Assembly (NCBI GenBank): GCA_037976565.1 | Contig: CP137672.1 | Location: 33,434,737 to 33,498,736 of the forward strand | Direction: 5' to 3' | Length of the DNA: 64,000 bases | Origin: Mesocentrotus franciscanus | Taxonomy: Eukaryota; Echinodermata; Echinoidea; Camarodonta; Strongylocentrotidae | Part shown: positions 37,559-46,530 of the stretch, in pieces | Layout: each line of letters starts with the position of its first letter | Position numbering within the stretch: the first letter of the stretch is position 1 | Program-made: the position numbers and the translations under genes | Notes under the pieces: generated by a model | The model's database searches: none | What the model saw: the letters and a program-made list of their open reading frames with translations, nothing else | What the model was told of the DNA's origin: nothing

Positions 37559-38584
37559 GTAGTTGGACTGCGCATTGGAGAGACTTTTGGATGCAAAAGC
37601 TACAGGTTTGCCATCTTGGAGCAGGCATGCTCCCAGCCCTTTCATCGACGCATCTACCTCAACGGTTGTCTCTTTCTTTGGGTCAAAGAACTGCAGGCAT
37701 GCACCCGATGAGACTGCGCTTTTCAGGCTGTTTAAGGCATGTTCGTGATCCTCGTCCCAGACGAATGGAATGTCCTTGTGAAGGAGTTCACGAAGTGGTG
37801 CTGACTTCTCTGAGAGATTAGGAATGTATGCTGCTAGGTACGTAAACAGTCCTAGGCATCTCTGAACATCCTCTTTATCCTTGGGTGAAGGCATTGTTGT
37901 GATAGCTTCAACCTTGGTTGGATCTGGGTAGATTCCAGATCTTGTGTACATGGATCCAAAGTAGCTGATAGCTTCCTTCTTGATAGTACACTTGGAACTG
38001 TTGAACACGAGGCCTTCTTGTTTTGCTGTCTCCATGAGCAAGTGGAGATTCTTGTCGTGTTCCTCCTCTGTTTTTCCGACAATCGCAATGTCGTCTGCGA
38101 TGCATACGCAGCCAGGCACATTCTGGACGATCCTATCCATGTGTTGCTGGAAGATGTCTTGGCTTGTGCATAAGCCGAAGGGTAATCGTTGGAAACAATA
38201 TCTTCCGAATGGTGTTCTGAAGGTGGTCAGGTCTTGGCATTCCTCTGCTAGGTGTACTGACCAGTATCCAGCCTTTGCGTCTAGCTTGGAGAAGAATTGA
38301 GCTCCTGCGAAGATCGGTTGGATTTCTTCCAAGGTTGGAATTTTGTGTGGACACCGTTTCAAGGCATCATTCAACCTTCTGGGGTCAAGACATATCCGTA
38401 TGGATCCGTCTTTCTTCACAACAGTGGTCATCGAGCTACACCAATCTGTGTGGTGTTCTACCTTTCTGATAACCCCTTGTTTCTCCATGCTATCAAGTTC
38501 GGCCTTGATCTTGTCCTTCAAGTGGACACTGCACTTTCTAGGTGCATCTATGGTGGGCTCTGCATCATCTTTCAGATGCAGCAT
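37548..38584 (-). pseudogene. Gypsy reverse transcriptase and RNase H start (frame 2)
   Basis: Reverse-transcriptase blocks appear in order: RKVEHHTDWCSS, SIRICLDPRRLN, FSKLDAKAGYWSVHL, RLPFGLCTS and the catalytic IADD (usually Y/F-x-D-D). RNase H begins at EVDASMKGLGACLLQDGK. The frame ends shortly after NYSNIER through an apparent one-base loss at a G run near 37548. Entry from gag-protease is also one base out of frame (near 38583). Confidence 0.9.
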
Positions 38585-39972
38585 TGCTTTCCGTTAAAGC
38601 TTCCTATGGCATCAAACTGACTTGGGTATGTTTGTTTAAGGTCACTAACACTTGTGATAGGTGTATGTGTAGGTGTGTCCTTGTGCATTGTGTGGATTGT
38701 GATAATTCCAAGATCTGTGCACCCTAACAACCCTAGGATAGCTGGTCCATTGACGTCTGCTACATAGAATGTATGTGTAAACCATTCTGGACTCTTGTAT
38801 CTACACTTTATGTCTAGTGTACCACAGCATGGTATCTGTATTTCGCCATATGCTACTAGCTTAACTGGTGTACGTTTCACTACTGACTTCCACTTGTCAC
38901 CATATATTTGTTTGGCTGTACGTACTGTGATAGTATTAGCGCTTGCCCCTGAGTCTATTTTCAGGTATAGTTTATGCTGTCCTGTTCTCTGTGGGCATAT
39001 GATGTCAATGTTTGCATAAGCTACTGTACCCTGTGGATTGATCACTGTGTATGGCCCGATCGTGTGTATGGTGTCGAATTGTGCGAAGTTTGATGGATCT
39101 GCTGTTGATTGACGATCATGATCTGTGCTAGTATCATGTTTAGTGTCCATTTCGCTTATCGGTTTATACTTTCGACCTTTGGATTTCGATCGTGATTTAT
39201 TTCCTTGTTTCGATTTACGGTCATCAGATGTATGGTCATCTGATCTACGATCTGATTTACGACTACGATCGTTCTTAGCCTTTCTACAGAACTTGGCCCA
39301 ATGGCCCTTTGTGTCACAGGCATGGCACACATCGTCATACGCCGGGCACTGACGAGGTTTGTGGATACGTCCGCAGTTTCCACATGTTTTTCGTCCCTGG
39401 TTCCGCTTGAATGAATCTATGTGTTCGGTAGGATCAAGCGTTTGTAGGCATTTTCTGCTCGCCGCAACTGCCTCATATTTTCGACCCTCTACTAAGATTG
39501 CCTCAATCTTGTATCCCTTTGGTTGATCCAATAAGGATTTCTGAAATTCTTCAATCGGTGTTGAAGTGATCACTATTTCCATGATCCTCTCATCGAGTTC
39601 GGATTCCTCGAAATCGCAAGTGTTTGCCTTATCTCGACATCTAGTAACGAATTGATCGATACTCTCATCTTTTTTCTGCCGGTATCGCATGAGCTCTAAG
39701 CGATGTACCCGAAAATTGATGTTTACCTTTAACTGTGTTTCTAGCAGTTTCCACAGTTCTTGCGGTTTGTCTTTGTCGGTCTCGGATAGCCCCGACGCAT
39801 TGATTCGGCGCGAACCTTCGTTGCCTACAGCGATTTTGATTTTGATAGCCTTTTTCTTATCATCAGTTACATCTTGGTCTGCCAACACAAGCTCCATTCT
39901 TTGCTTGAATAGTTTGAACTCTTCGGGTAGGTCTGTAGCCTCCCAGTTCATCTCTGGATACTTGGTACTCAT
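38572..39972 (-). CDS. Gypsy gag-zinc knuckle-protease
   Basis: The 466-codon frame begins with ATG at 39972. The gag part includes a helical capsid-like region (LELMRYRQKKDESIDQF). Two Cys/His knuckles follow (CGNCGRIHKPRQC, CHACDTKGHWAKFC), then a Lys/Arg-rich linker. A pepsin-like protease core has the catalytic triplet in KIDSGAS and a later AILGLLG. The protein packages element RNA and processes the polyprotein. It overlaps the reverse-transcriptase frame by 13 bases, with a one-base backward offset. I see no classical slippery heptamer, so the offset may be an indel. Confidence 0.9.
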   Translation of the reverse strand: MSTKYPEMNWEATDLPEEFKLFKQRMELVLADQDVTDDKKKAIKIKIAVGNEGSRRINASGLSETDKDKPQELWKLLETQLKVNINFRVHRLELMRYRQKKDESIDQFVTRCRDKANTCDFEESELDERIMEIVITSTPIEEFQKSLLDQPKGYKIEAILVEGRKYEAVAASRKCLQTLDPTEHIDSFKRNQGRKTCGNCGRIHKPRQCPAYDDVCHACDTKGHWAKFCRKAKNDRSRKSDRRSDDHTSDDRKSKQGNKSRSKSKGRKYKPISEMDTKHDTSTDHDRQSTADPSNFAQFDTIHTIGPYTVINPQGTVAYANIDIICPQRTGQHKLYLKIDSGASANTITVRTAKQIYGDKWKSVVKRTPVKLVAYGEIQIPCCGTLDIKCRYKSPEWFTHTFYVADVNGPAILGLLGCTDLGIITIHTMHKDTPTHTPITSVSDLKQTYPSQFDAIGSFNGKQCCI

Positions 39973-40587
39973 TGTGTATGTTCACGTGTACGTATTGGTT
40001 ACGACAGATTAAACGAATGAGTGTAGATATTTGTGTTGTTAATCTTCGTGTGAACAGTTCCTAACCGGCTGGTGTTGATAATAGTTTGTACACGTATACC
40101 TGTGTACGCTCTCACACCTGTGTGAATGTCGTTAGGTGTCTCATGCAATGAAAATGTTGATCACTCTCACTCAGTGTCTGACAGTGACAGTCCTCACACC
40201 AGATATGTATTAATATTATCTGAAAGCAGGTTTAATGTTCACACTTTGATTTAATTGAACTATAATATCTACTTTAGTTTAGTTATTATGCAGACCCCTG
40301 TGTCGGTGATTGAGCACAGTTATAACTTGATTAGGCTGATTTGAGCAGGCTTTATGAACCTTTATACGCTCATACACACATCACAATTCATGAACGAATA
40401 ATCGGAAATTGCAGCATCAGTATCTCGGCAGGCACTGTGCTGTACGGTGCACACACTATGCATACGATACGTGTGACCAAAAGAACGACGCAATTTTGCT
40501 TTACGAAAATCGTCTTCTAAATTATACTTCCCAACTTTCGTGAACTGGATCAAGTTGTGCAATCAAAAGTCAAAGTTGATTTCAAAG

Positions 40588-40605
40588 ATCCCACCGCTGC
40601 CACCA
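40588..40605 (-). other. Primer-binding site, tRNA-Leu
   Basis: The plus-strand string atcccaccgctgccacca equals the 3' end of a Leu tRNA of the UAG/AAG type including CCA. It directly abuts the 5' LTR. All 18 positions match that tRNA end as I know it. Confidence 0.85.
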
Positions 40606-40741
40606 TGATGCGTTCGAGGGTCTTAATATTGGTAGATTTACTCAGTATAATATGGAGTCGGCAGTCTGGTTTGTTATGGTAGACATGTTGTTTATTCAAC
40701 TACGACGGATACCGGATATTCGGATATCGCGTATCGTAACA
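40606..40741 (-). repeat. Gypsy 5' LTR (136 bp)
   Basis: Identical to 35251-35386 and followed by the GCTGC duplication at 40742-40746. The transcription start should lie here, followed by a leader of about 630 nt before the gag ATG. Confidence 0.97.
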
Positions 40742-41775
40742 GCTGCAACAATGAAAATCTCAGAATATGCAGTTCTGAGATATAACTTTCAAACGGGAGT
40801 AGCAAATCGGTGGAGTGTAGTCATGAAACATTGTTTTAAAGCTAAAGTAATATCAGTCTTGAGAGTTAAGAGGGAGCGCTATACAACATAAAGAGTTTAT
40901 TAATATTATTTACAATTTCATCACTTTAGACTCGATTTCAACCGCGACAACGGTCATTGTGAATATTGTATAATTGCATATGATATAGGCTTATATACTA
41001 GCTTCCATTCTTCCAATATGTTTTGAATCAAATTCATGTCTCATGATCCCATACCAAGGCAAAAGTCAAAACTTTGTATTACTGTTATTACCTTTAAATA
41101 TCACATCACATGATACCCTTTCTCATTTTCAAAGACTCAAGATGAGAAACTAGTACTTTCAGTTTCAGGAATTAATAACATTACAAGCTAGCTTGCAGTC
41201 TATCGAAAAACACCAGGGCCAGGCCAGGCACATCATTTATTCATTTGTCATTCAATCAATCGGCCCAGTGTGCATGTGCACAATACACGCGCAAGTGGCA
41301 CCATACTAGTTACTACAATCATCACTGCACCGCGCCTAACTCCGGCGTCGCGTCGGAGCTCCCCGGAGTTACACCGCGCCGTGACCATCCCGAGGCAAAT
41401 TCATACACGTACACTCTACTTCTTTTTTTTTAAGTTTCACTTCAACTCGTGGTAGCTATTCTAATTCACACAATTAAATAGATTATACACTCACCTAACT
41501 AAATCAATGCTCTTCTCCTCTTGTCAGGGAGGAAAATCTCTCAAGTAGGAATAGGATCATCAAATTCTTCAATGTAATGTCCCCTCACAACTGGCGCTCG
41601 TAAATCAAAATTGCAACATACTAGTAAGTAGTAACAATAGTACGGTACACACACTGAAAAGCTAAAGGTGATAAATGTAGGGAGGGCTTGTATATAATAG
41701 CACGCAGCAAACCAGTAGTAACCCCCATCCAAAGCACGTATTTCAGACATTTCGGCTAGCTTGCCTGGTTAATCA

Positions 41776-41910
41776 TAGACCGAACATTCTGTCTCTTTCG
41801 TTCGTTTAGCCTCTGATTTGGGTAGGGTCGGCTCCTCTCTTTGTGAGAGAGGAGCCGACCCGACCCAACTCAGAGGCTAAACCAACGAAAGAGACAAAAC
41901 TTTCGGTCTA
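41776..41910. mobile_element. Mutator-like palindromic MITE, 135 bp, 9-bp TSD
   Basis: Ends TAGACCGAA and TTCGGTCTA are flanked by the perfect direct repeat ggttaatca (41767-41775 and 41911-41919). The whole element is close to one palindrome (ggagccgac arms, short tgtg centre). It shares its outer ~100 bp with the 630-bp element at 14020-14649. Confidence 0.88.
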
Positions 41911-42261
41911 GGTTAATCAGAGCATCATATCATTGTCGTAATCTTTTTTGTTTGCATTGTAAATGTGTAATGATTTCATGTACTGCTCTATGTGACATTT
42001 GAAAGAAAGACGAATAAATATCTTATCTTATCTTATCTTATCTTATTTATTAGATGCATGCTGGCTAGAGGTCTGCCAAGGACAAAATATGATGAGAGCC
42101 GTATACGTATCTGAGTCGGATTTTAAGTCAGTGAAATAAAATACCCTATATTATTAAAATTAATCTTTTTGAATCGGTATTCTCATTCTGAGAATCGGTT
42201 TAGTGAGATTTTGTTCAAGTTAAAAACTAAATTCAAAGCACGCATTAGGCTAAGTCCTAAA

Positions 42262-43588
42262 CAGGGGCGGCCGCGCGACTTCCAAACTCGGGGGCACCAA
42301 CGAAAAGGGGTACTTAATTATATTTCTGGAAAAAGGGCACCTTCAAAGCGAAAATATACCATTTTATACCCCTACATTGATTTCTTATTGGTTTCTCTTT
42401 ATACATCATCCAAGATATTGCTTAAGCATCATACTTTGCAGGTGTGAAGGTCTGCATTCATTTGTGAGTGCATGAGTGAAGCGAGCGAGGAGAAAATTTC
42501 AGATTTGTGAGGTCTCATCAGTGCGAAAAATTACATCTTATAAAGAGGAAAAACCAATCCTGATGGGGTTATAAGCACATTCTCATAACGGAAGACTGAA
42601 AAGAACTTTGATAAGTATAATTATATCATATACGCGATTGAGCGAACTTTGGGGAAATTGCTCTTAATCCCTTTAAACTGGGGCAAGTTTAATGATGAGA
42701 GGAAAAGGGACCCTTATCGAAAGGGATAAGACACTGATTAGAAAGAAAAAGAGCACATGTCAAAGTACAAAGGGTATCAGAGGTGAAAATGGGGCACTCC
42801 TTACATCTGAAAAGGGGCACTGACCAGATATAAGAAGGGGTACTAATGAGAATGAAAAATGGGTACTTATGATTAAGGAAAATGTACATTTCTTGAAAGA
42901 AAAGGGGCACCGATCAGATTTTAATAGGGGCATTTATTAGAGGTGAAAGGGGGCTTTTATAAGAAGGGGGAAATGGCTCTTATGAAAATAAGGCACATAT
43001 TAAAATAAACGGGACACTTATCAGGGATGAATAGGGGCATTTATGAAAAGGGGAAGGAGCTCTTTCTTCTTAATGGGGGCTCTTAATTATCATAAGGAAA
43101 AGGGGTACTTATTAAAAAGTATCAGGGGCACATGTGAAAATAAAAGAAGTGATTAGGCCTATACGAGTTAAAAGGGGGTAGTTATTAAAAGGGGAGTGGC
43201 ACTTCTTACAAAGGAAAAGGTGCAGTTGTAAAAGTAAAAGGGGCACCTCTCAGATTTGAATAGGGCAATTATCAGAGGTGAAGGAGGCACTTATCAAAAT
43301 TGAAAAGGGCACTTACTAGAGATTAAAAAGGGCACTTATGAGAATGGAAAATGGACACTTATTGCAAAGGAAAATGGGAATTAGGCCTACCTGTCGAAAG
43401 AAAGGGGGCACGTGTCAAAATAAAAAGGGCGCTCATCAGAGGTGAAAAGGGGAAGGGGCACTTTTATAAAGTAATAGGGGCACTCGTCAAAGTGAAAGGG
43501 GCACTTTTCCTATGTAAAAAGGGGCACTTTGGGGGTACTTGAAAAAGTGGGGGCACTGTGCCCCCTGCCCCCGAGAGGGCCGCCTCTG
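42262..43588. mobile_element. Large non-autonomous hAT-like element with internal tandem array (1,327 bp)
   Basis: It begins CAGGGGCGGCCG and ends GGGCCGCCTCTG, flanked by the 8-bp direct repeat gtcctaaa (42254-42261 and 43589-43596). Its interior from about 42700 holds about twenty degenerate units of an approximately 25-30-bp repeat centred on aaaaggggcacttat. There is no transposase ORF. The 8-bp duplication and CAG..GGCGG end place it with hAT elements. Confidence 0.8.
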
Positions 43589-43644
43589 GTCCTAAAGTTA
43601 TGGGTCCGGCACTGCATGGACCTTCATAAATCACTTCCATAATT

Positions 43645-43855
43645 AGCAGTCGCAAATTCTTACAAAAAATAAACTTCAGGCAATTTCAATACTCAATATT
43701 GCCTTTTGAAATGCGCAAAGTTTCAATACAACACATATTATGTAATTTGAATATAGCAGTCGCAAATTCTTACAAAAAATAAACTTCAGGCAATTTCAAT
43801 ACTCAATATTGCCTTTTGAAATGCGCAAAGTTTCAATACAACACATATTATGTAA
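43645..43855. repeat. Two-copy 110-bp tandem duplication
   Basis: The block starting agcagtcgcaaattcttac and ending cacatattatgtaa is present at 43645 and again at 43755, essentially without differences over about 100 bp. The spacing is 110 bp. Confidence 0.93.
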
Positions 43856-44363
43856 CCTCTCATGCTTTATTGAAATTGCCCTATAGGCCTAGAGTTGATT
43901 TATTGGAAGTTTTTTTTAATTTTCTTTCTTCCTTTCTTTCTTTCATGCAATGCTCTTGATAATAAGTCTTGATCGTCGGAGCTTCCTGGAGTTAGATGCT
44001 CAAGAGATTTGCGATGTTATTTTTTTTAATTAAACAGAAAGATTTTAAATGATTTTAGAATGATCCCTTTTTTTTTGTCTTACGCAAAAATTGTAGCCCG
44101 TATACTTCATTATAAAATATATGTTTGTTTGGATAAGATTTGATCAGTATATATATATATGCATAACTATGGACTTATTATGCTCAAAGGATACTTACAA
44201 CAACAATTATGATTGTTTGTTTGGATAATATTTAGTTCATCTTCGTGCCGGATCATAGGCTGCATAACCCTTTGCAGATTACCAGAAGAAGAAAAAGGCA
44301 GAAGATATACAACAATATTTCACTGGTGAAGAGTATCGAAACAGACTATATAGCTATGCATAT

Positions 44364-44726
44364 CAGGGGCGGATCCAGCCGGCGGCAAGGGAGGGGGCCT
44401 AAAAAGGGGCCCTGACTTCGTGCGAAAATTTGAAAATCGTACCGGTTGATTTTTCGCTCAGTGGGGGGTAGTGAGCAAAAAAAAAAATTTGGCACCCGAA
44501 ATTTTTTCCTCCGGGAAGGGTAATTTTTCCACTACCACCCCTTGAGCGCCAGGGTAGTGAGCACAATTTTTTTGGCACCCGAAAAAATTTCCCTACAGGA
44601 AGGGTTATTTTTTCCACCGCCACCCCTTTGGGCGCTAGAGGGGGCCCAACTTCTTTTTTCAAAAAAGGTGTTTTAACTGTTTTTTTCTAGGGAGGGCCCG
44701 GAAGAAGACCCCTGGATCCGCCACTG
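44364..44726. mobile_element. Non-autonomous hAT-like element, copy 2 (363 bp)
   Basis: Same family as 16586-16928. It starts CAGGGGCGGATCCAG, ends CTGGATCCGCCACTG, and is flanked by the 8-bp repeat atgcatat (44356-44363 and 44727-44734). The interior differs by small indels and an internal partial duplication (the gggtaatttttccac block appears twice). Confidence 0.85.
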
Positions 44727-44870
44727 ATGCATATAATTATATAGTTGCAAAACAAAAATACAGGAACTGCATGGCGATCGATGATACAGAGTCGAATACT
44801 ATAATGTGAAAAAGAAAAATAAAGCGACAAGATTTTTAATTTGGAGATTAAATATCAAATCAATCATGAC

Positions 44871-45034
44871 TGAAGAAGAAGAAGAAGAAGAAGAGGAGGA
44901 GGAGGAGGAGGAGGAGGAGGAGGAGGAGGAGAGAAGGAGGAGGAGGAGGAAGAGGAAGTGGAAGAGGAAGAGGAAGAGGAAGAGGAAGAGGAAGAGGAAG
45001 AGGAAGAAGAAGAAGAAGAAGAAAAAGAATGAAG

Positions 45035-45066
<32 letters not shown>
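44871..45066. repeat. GAA/GAG/GGAAGA purine microsatellite
   Basis: About 200 bp of purine-only GAA, GAG and GAGGAA units. It produces Glu- and Arg/Lys-rich spurious frames. Confidence 0.95.
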
Positions 45067-45759
45067 TATAGAATATAGGAGAAAATGAAGAATATCAGCT
45101 ATATGTGATAATCAGAAAATACAAAGGATATGGGGGTTTCGGCATATTAAATTCAATTTAATTGTCAAAATATGAACTTCGGCTGGATTCAAAATCCAAA
45201 GTGAGCGTTCATCGAGCCTCCCCTCCCCCCCCCCCTCCCCTCCTCACCCACCACCACTGCACCACCACTGCACCACCACTGATGAACCAGGAAGCGGATA
45301 CCGTCCGCACCTCGAGTAGAATCAAGGCAGGCTAGGAGCTAGCTACCCGTCCCTCGGCCTCGTACGTACGTACAACAGAGCTCCACCGCTGCCGCAACCG
45401 CACAACAGTCGGCCTATCAGCCTAGCTTTCAATCGGTTCGAGTAGAATCTACTAGTAGTAGTACTATACTAGTAGGTACTAGGTGGAGCATATTGAGCTG
45501 GGACAGAATCTTTGACTTTGGCTGGGCCTGGGCCTGGGACACTAATCTTTGTATCCACTGCATGTACTAAAACGACGAGGTCTAATCGTTTGCAGGGTTT
45601 TTCTGTAGCCAAGCCAAGAGTCAAGACTAGGTAAGAATAAATACTAACTTAGTATTATAGTAAGATTAAACTTTCAAGTTTCATGCTCGTCATATACATT
45701 TTTGGCGCTAATTCAGAATCATATCCATAATTTGACTCGTATGTAACTCCGGCGTGGAG

Positions 45760-45809
45760 ATACCCAAATCAGAGGCTAACGAACGAAAGAGACAGAAATT
45801 TTCGGTCTA
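45760..45809. mobile_element. Partial Mutator-like MITE end
   Basis: Sequence acccaaatcagaggctaacg through ttcggtcta matches the right arm of the 41776 and 14020 elements. The left arm is missing, so this is a truncated copy about 0.7 kb upstream of the cupin-like gene. Confidence 0.75.
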
Positions 45810-46070
45810 GGTGATACCCTACTAAAACATACCAACAATCGACTAAATCTTCATCAATTGTTCATGATTTAAAAGTTGTTATATTTCTTACCCGTTTTGT
45901 GTCAATTTTTCCGAGTTAGCCCGACTCCGTAGTCCCGTACAGATATATGAAACACTGTTTATGGTAACTTAGAAGTTAGAGTGTAGAGGGTCTACTGTTA
46001 GTGTTAGACTGCATTCTAGGAGTGTAGATCTAGGCCTAATGCTATATTTATATATGGAGTCGGGCTAACA

Positions 46071-46202
46071 CTCGGCCCGCTGCAAAAATGGTCAGTTTTT
46101 GCAGGTTAGGTTAGGGTTGGATCTAATAGGGTGAGGAATAGGGTGAGGGTTAGGGTTAGGGTAAAATGACAAAAAAAATGACTGTTTTTGCAGCGGGCCG
46201 AG
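46071..46202. mobile_element. Small TIR element containing telomere-like units
   Basis: Inverted ends ctcggcccgctgcaaaaa and tttttgcagcgggccgag. Inside is a run of gggttagggttaggg-like units (46143-46162). It lies about 0.3 kb upstream of the cupin-like gene start. Confidence 0.6.
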
Positions 46203-46530
46203 TTGTCTCCGGGTCCGAGATAGCCCGGCCCGGATCCATTATATAGCCTGTGTATACGCACTTTGTTTTCAAATAGACTGTCTTTATGCTAAAAGTTTTA
46301 AAAAGCTAGAATGAAGGAGGAGATCCAAAACCTGACGAAAAGAATTCATTTCATTTGGCCTTGGCTTAAACTTGTGGATGTAAGTTCTTAATATTTTTGG
46401 TGCAATATTGAACTTGATTCTGCATAGAATAAGAAACTATAATTTCAAAATCTCTTTATCACTTTTTGTTGCAGAATTTACCTAATTAGCTTGTACAGTT
46501 TGCTCTAGAAAGGAGAGGAAATCTTTGAAA

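Larger units (their letters stand above)
35251..40741 (-). mobile_element. Ty3/Gypsy LTR retrotransposon, complete, recent
   Basis: The 5,491-bp element is on the minus strand. It has identical 136-bp LTRs and a 5-bp target duplication GCTGC (35246-35250, 40742-40746). The primer-binding site complements the 3' end of a tRNA-Leu, and a polypurine tract is present. Coding order is gag-zinc knuckle-protease, reverse transcriptase, RNase H, integrase, which defines Ty3/Gypsy (integrase last). There is no envelope gene. Three apparent one-base losses divide the coding region into four frames, with no in-frame nonsense codon inside the domains. Identical LTRs imply recent insertion. Confidence 0.95.
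40747..46530. other. Repeat-rich intergenic region
   Basis: No coding exon is recognised. Contents in order: AT-rich DNA to 41300, a small GC-rich palindrome (41336-41372), a Mutator-like palindrome (41776-41910), a TTATC microsatellite (42020-42045), a large hAT-like element (42262-43588), a 110-bp tandem duplication (43645-43855), a second CAGGGGCGG hAT-like copy (44364-44726), a GAA/GAG tract (44871-45066), C-rich and ACCACCACTGC repeats (45215-45290), a Mutator-like end (45760-45809) and a TIR element with telomere-like units (46071-46202). Confidence 0.6.

Noticed and set aside
38572..38590. Programmed -1 frameshift between Gypsy protease and reverse transcriptase
   Set aside because: No classical slippery heptamer is seen, and two further breaks of the same kind occur inside pol, so an indel explanation is simpler. 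It is not excluded.
46143..46162. Telomere-like TTAGGG units
   Set aside because: Only two to three units inside a small TIR element. Too short for an interstitial telomere or chromosome end.
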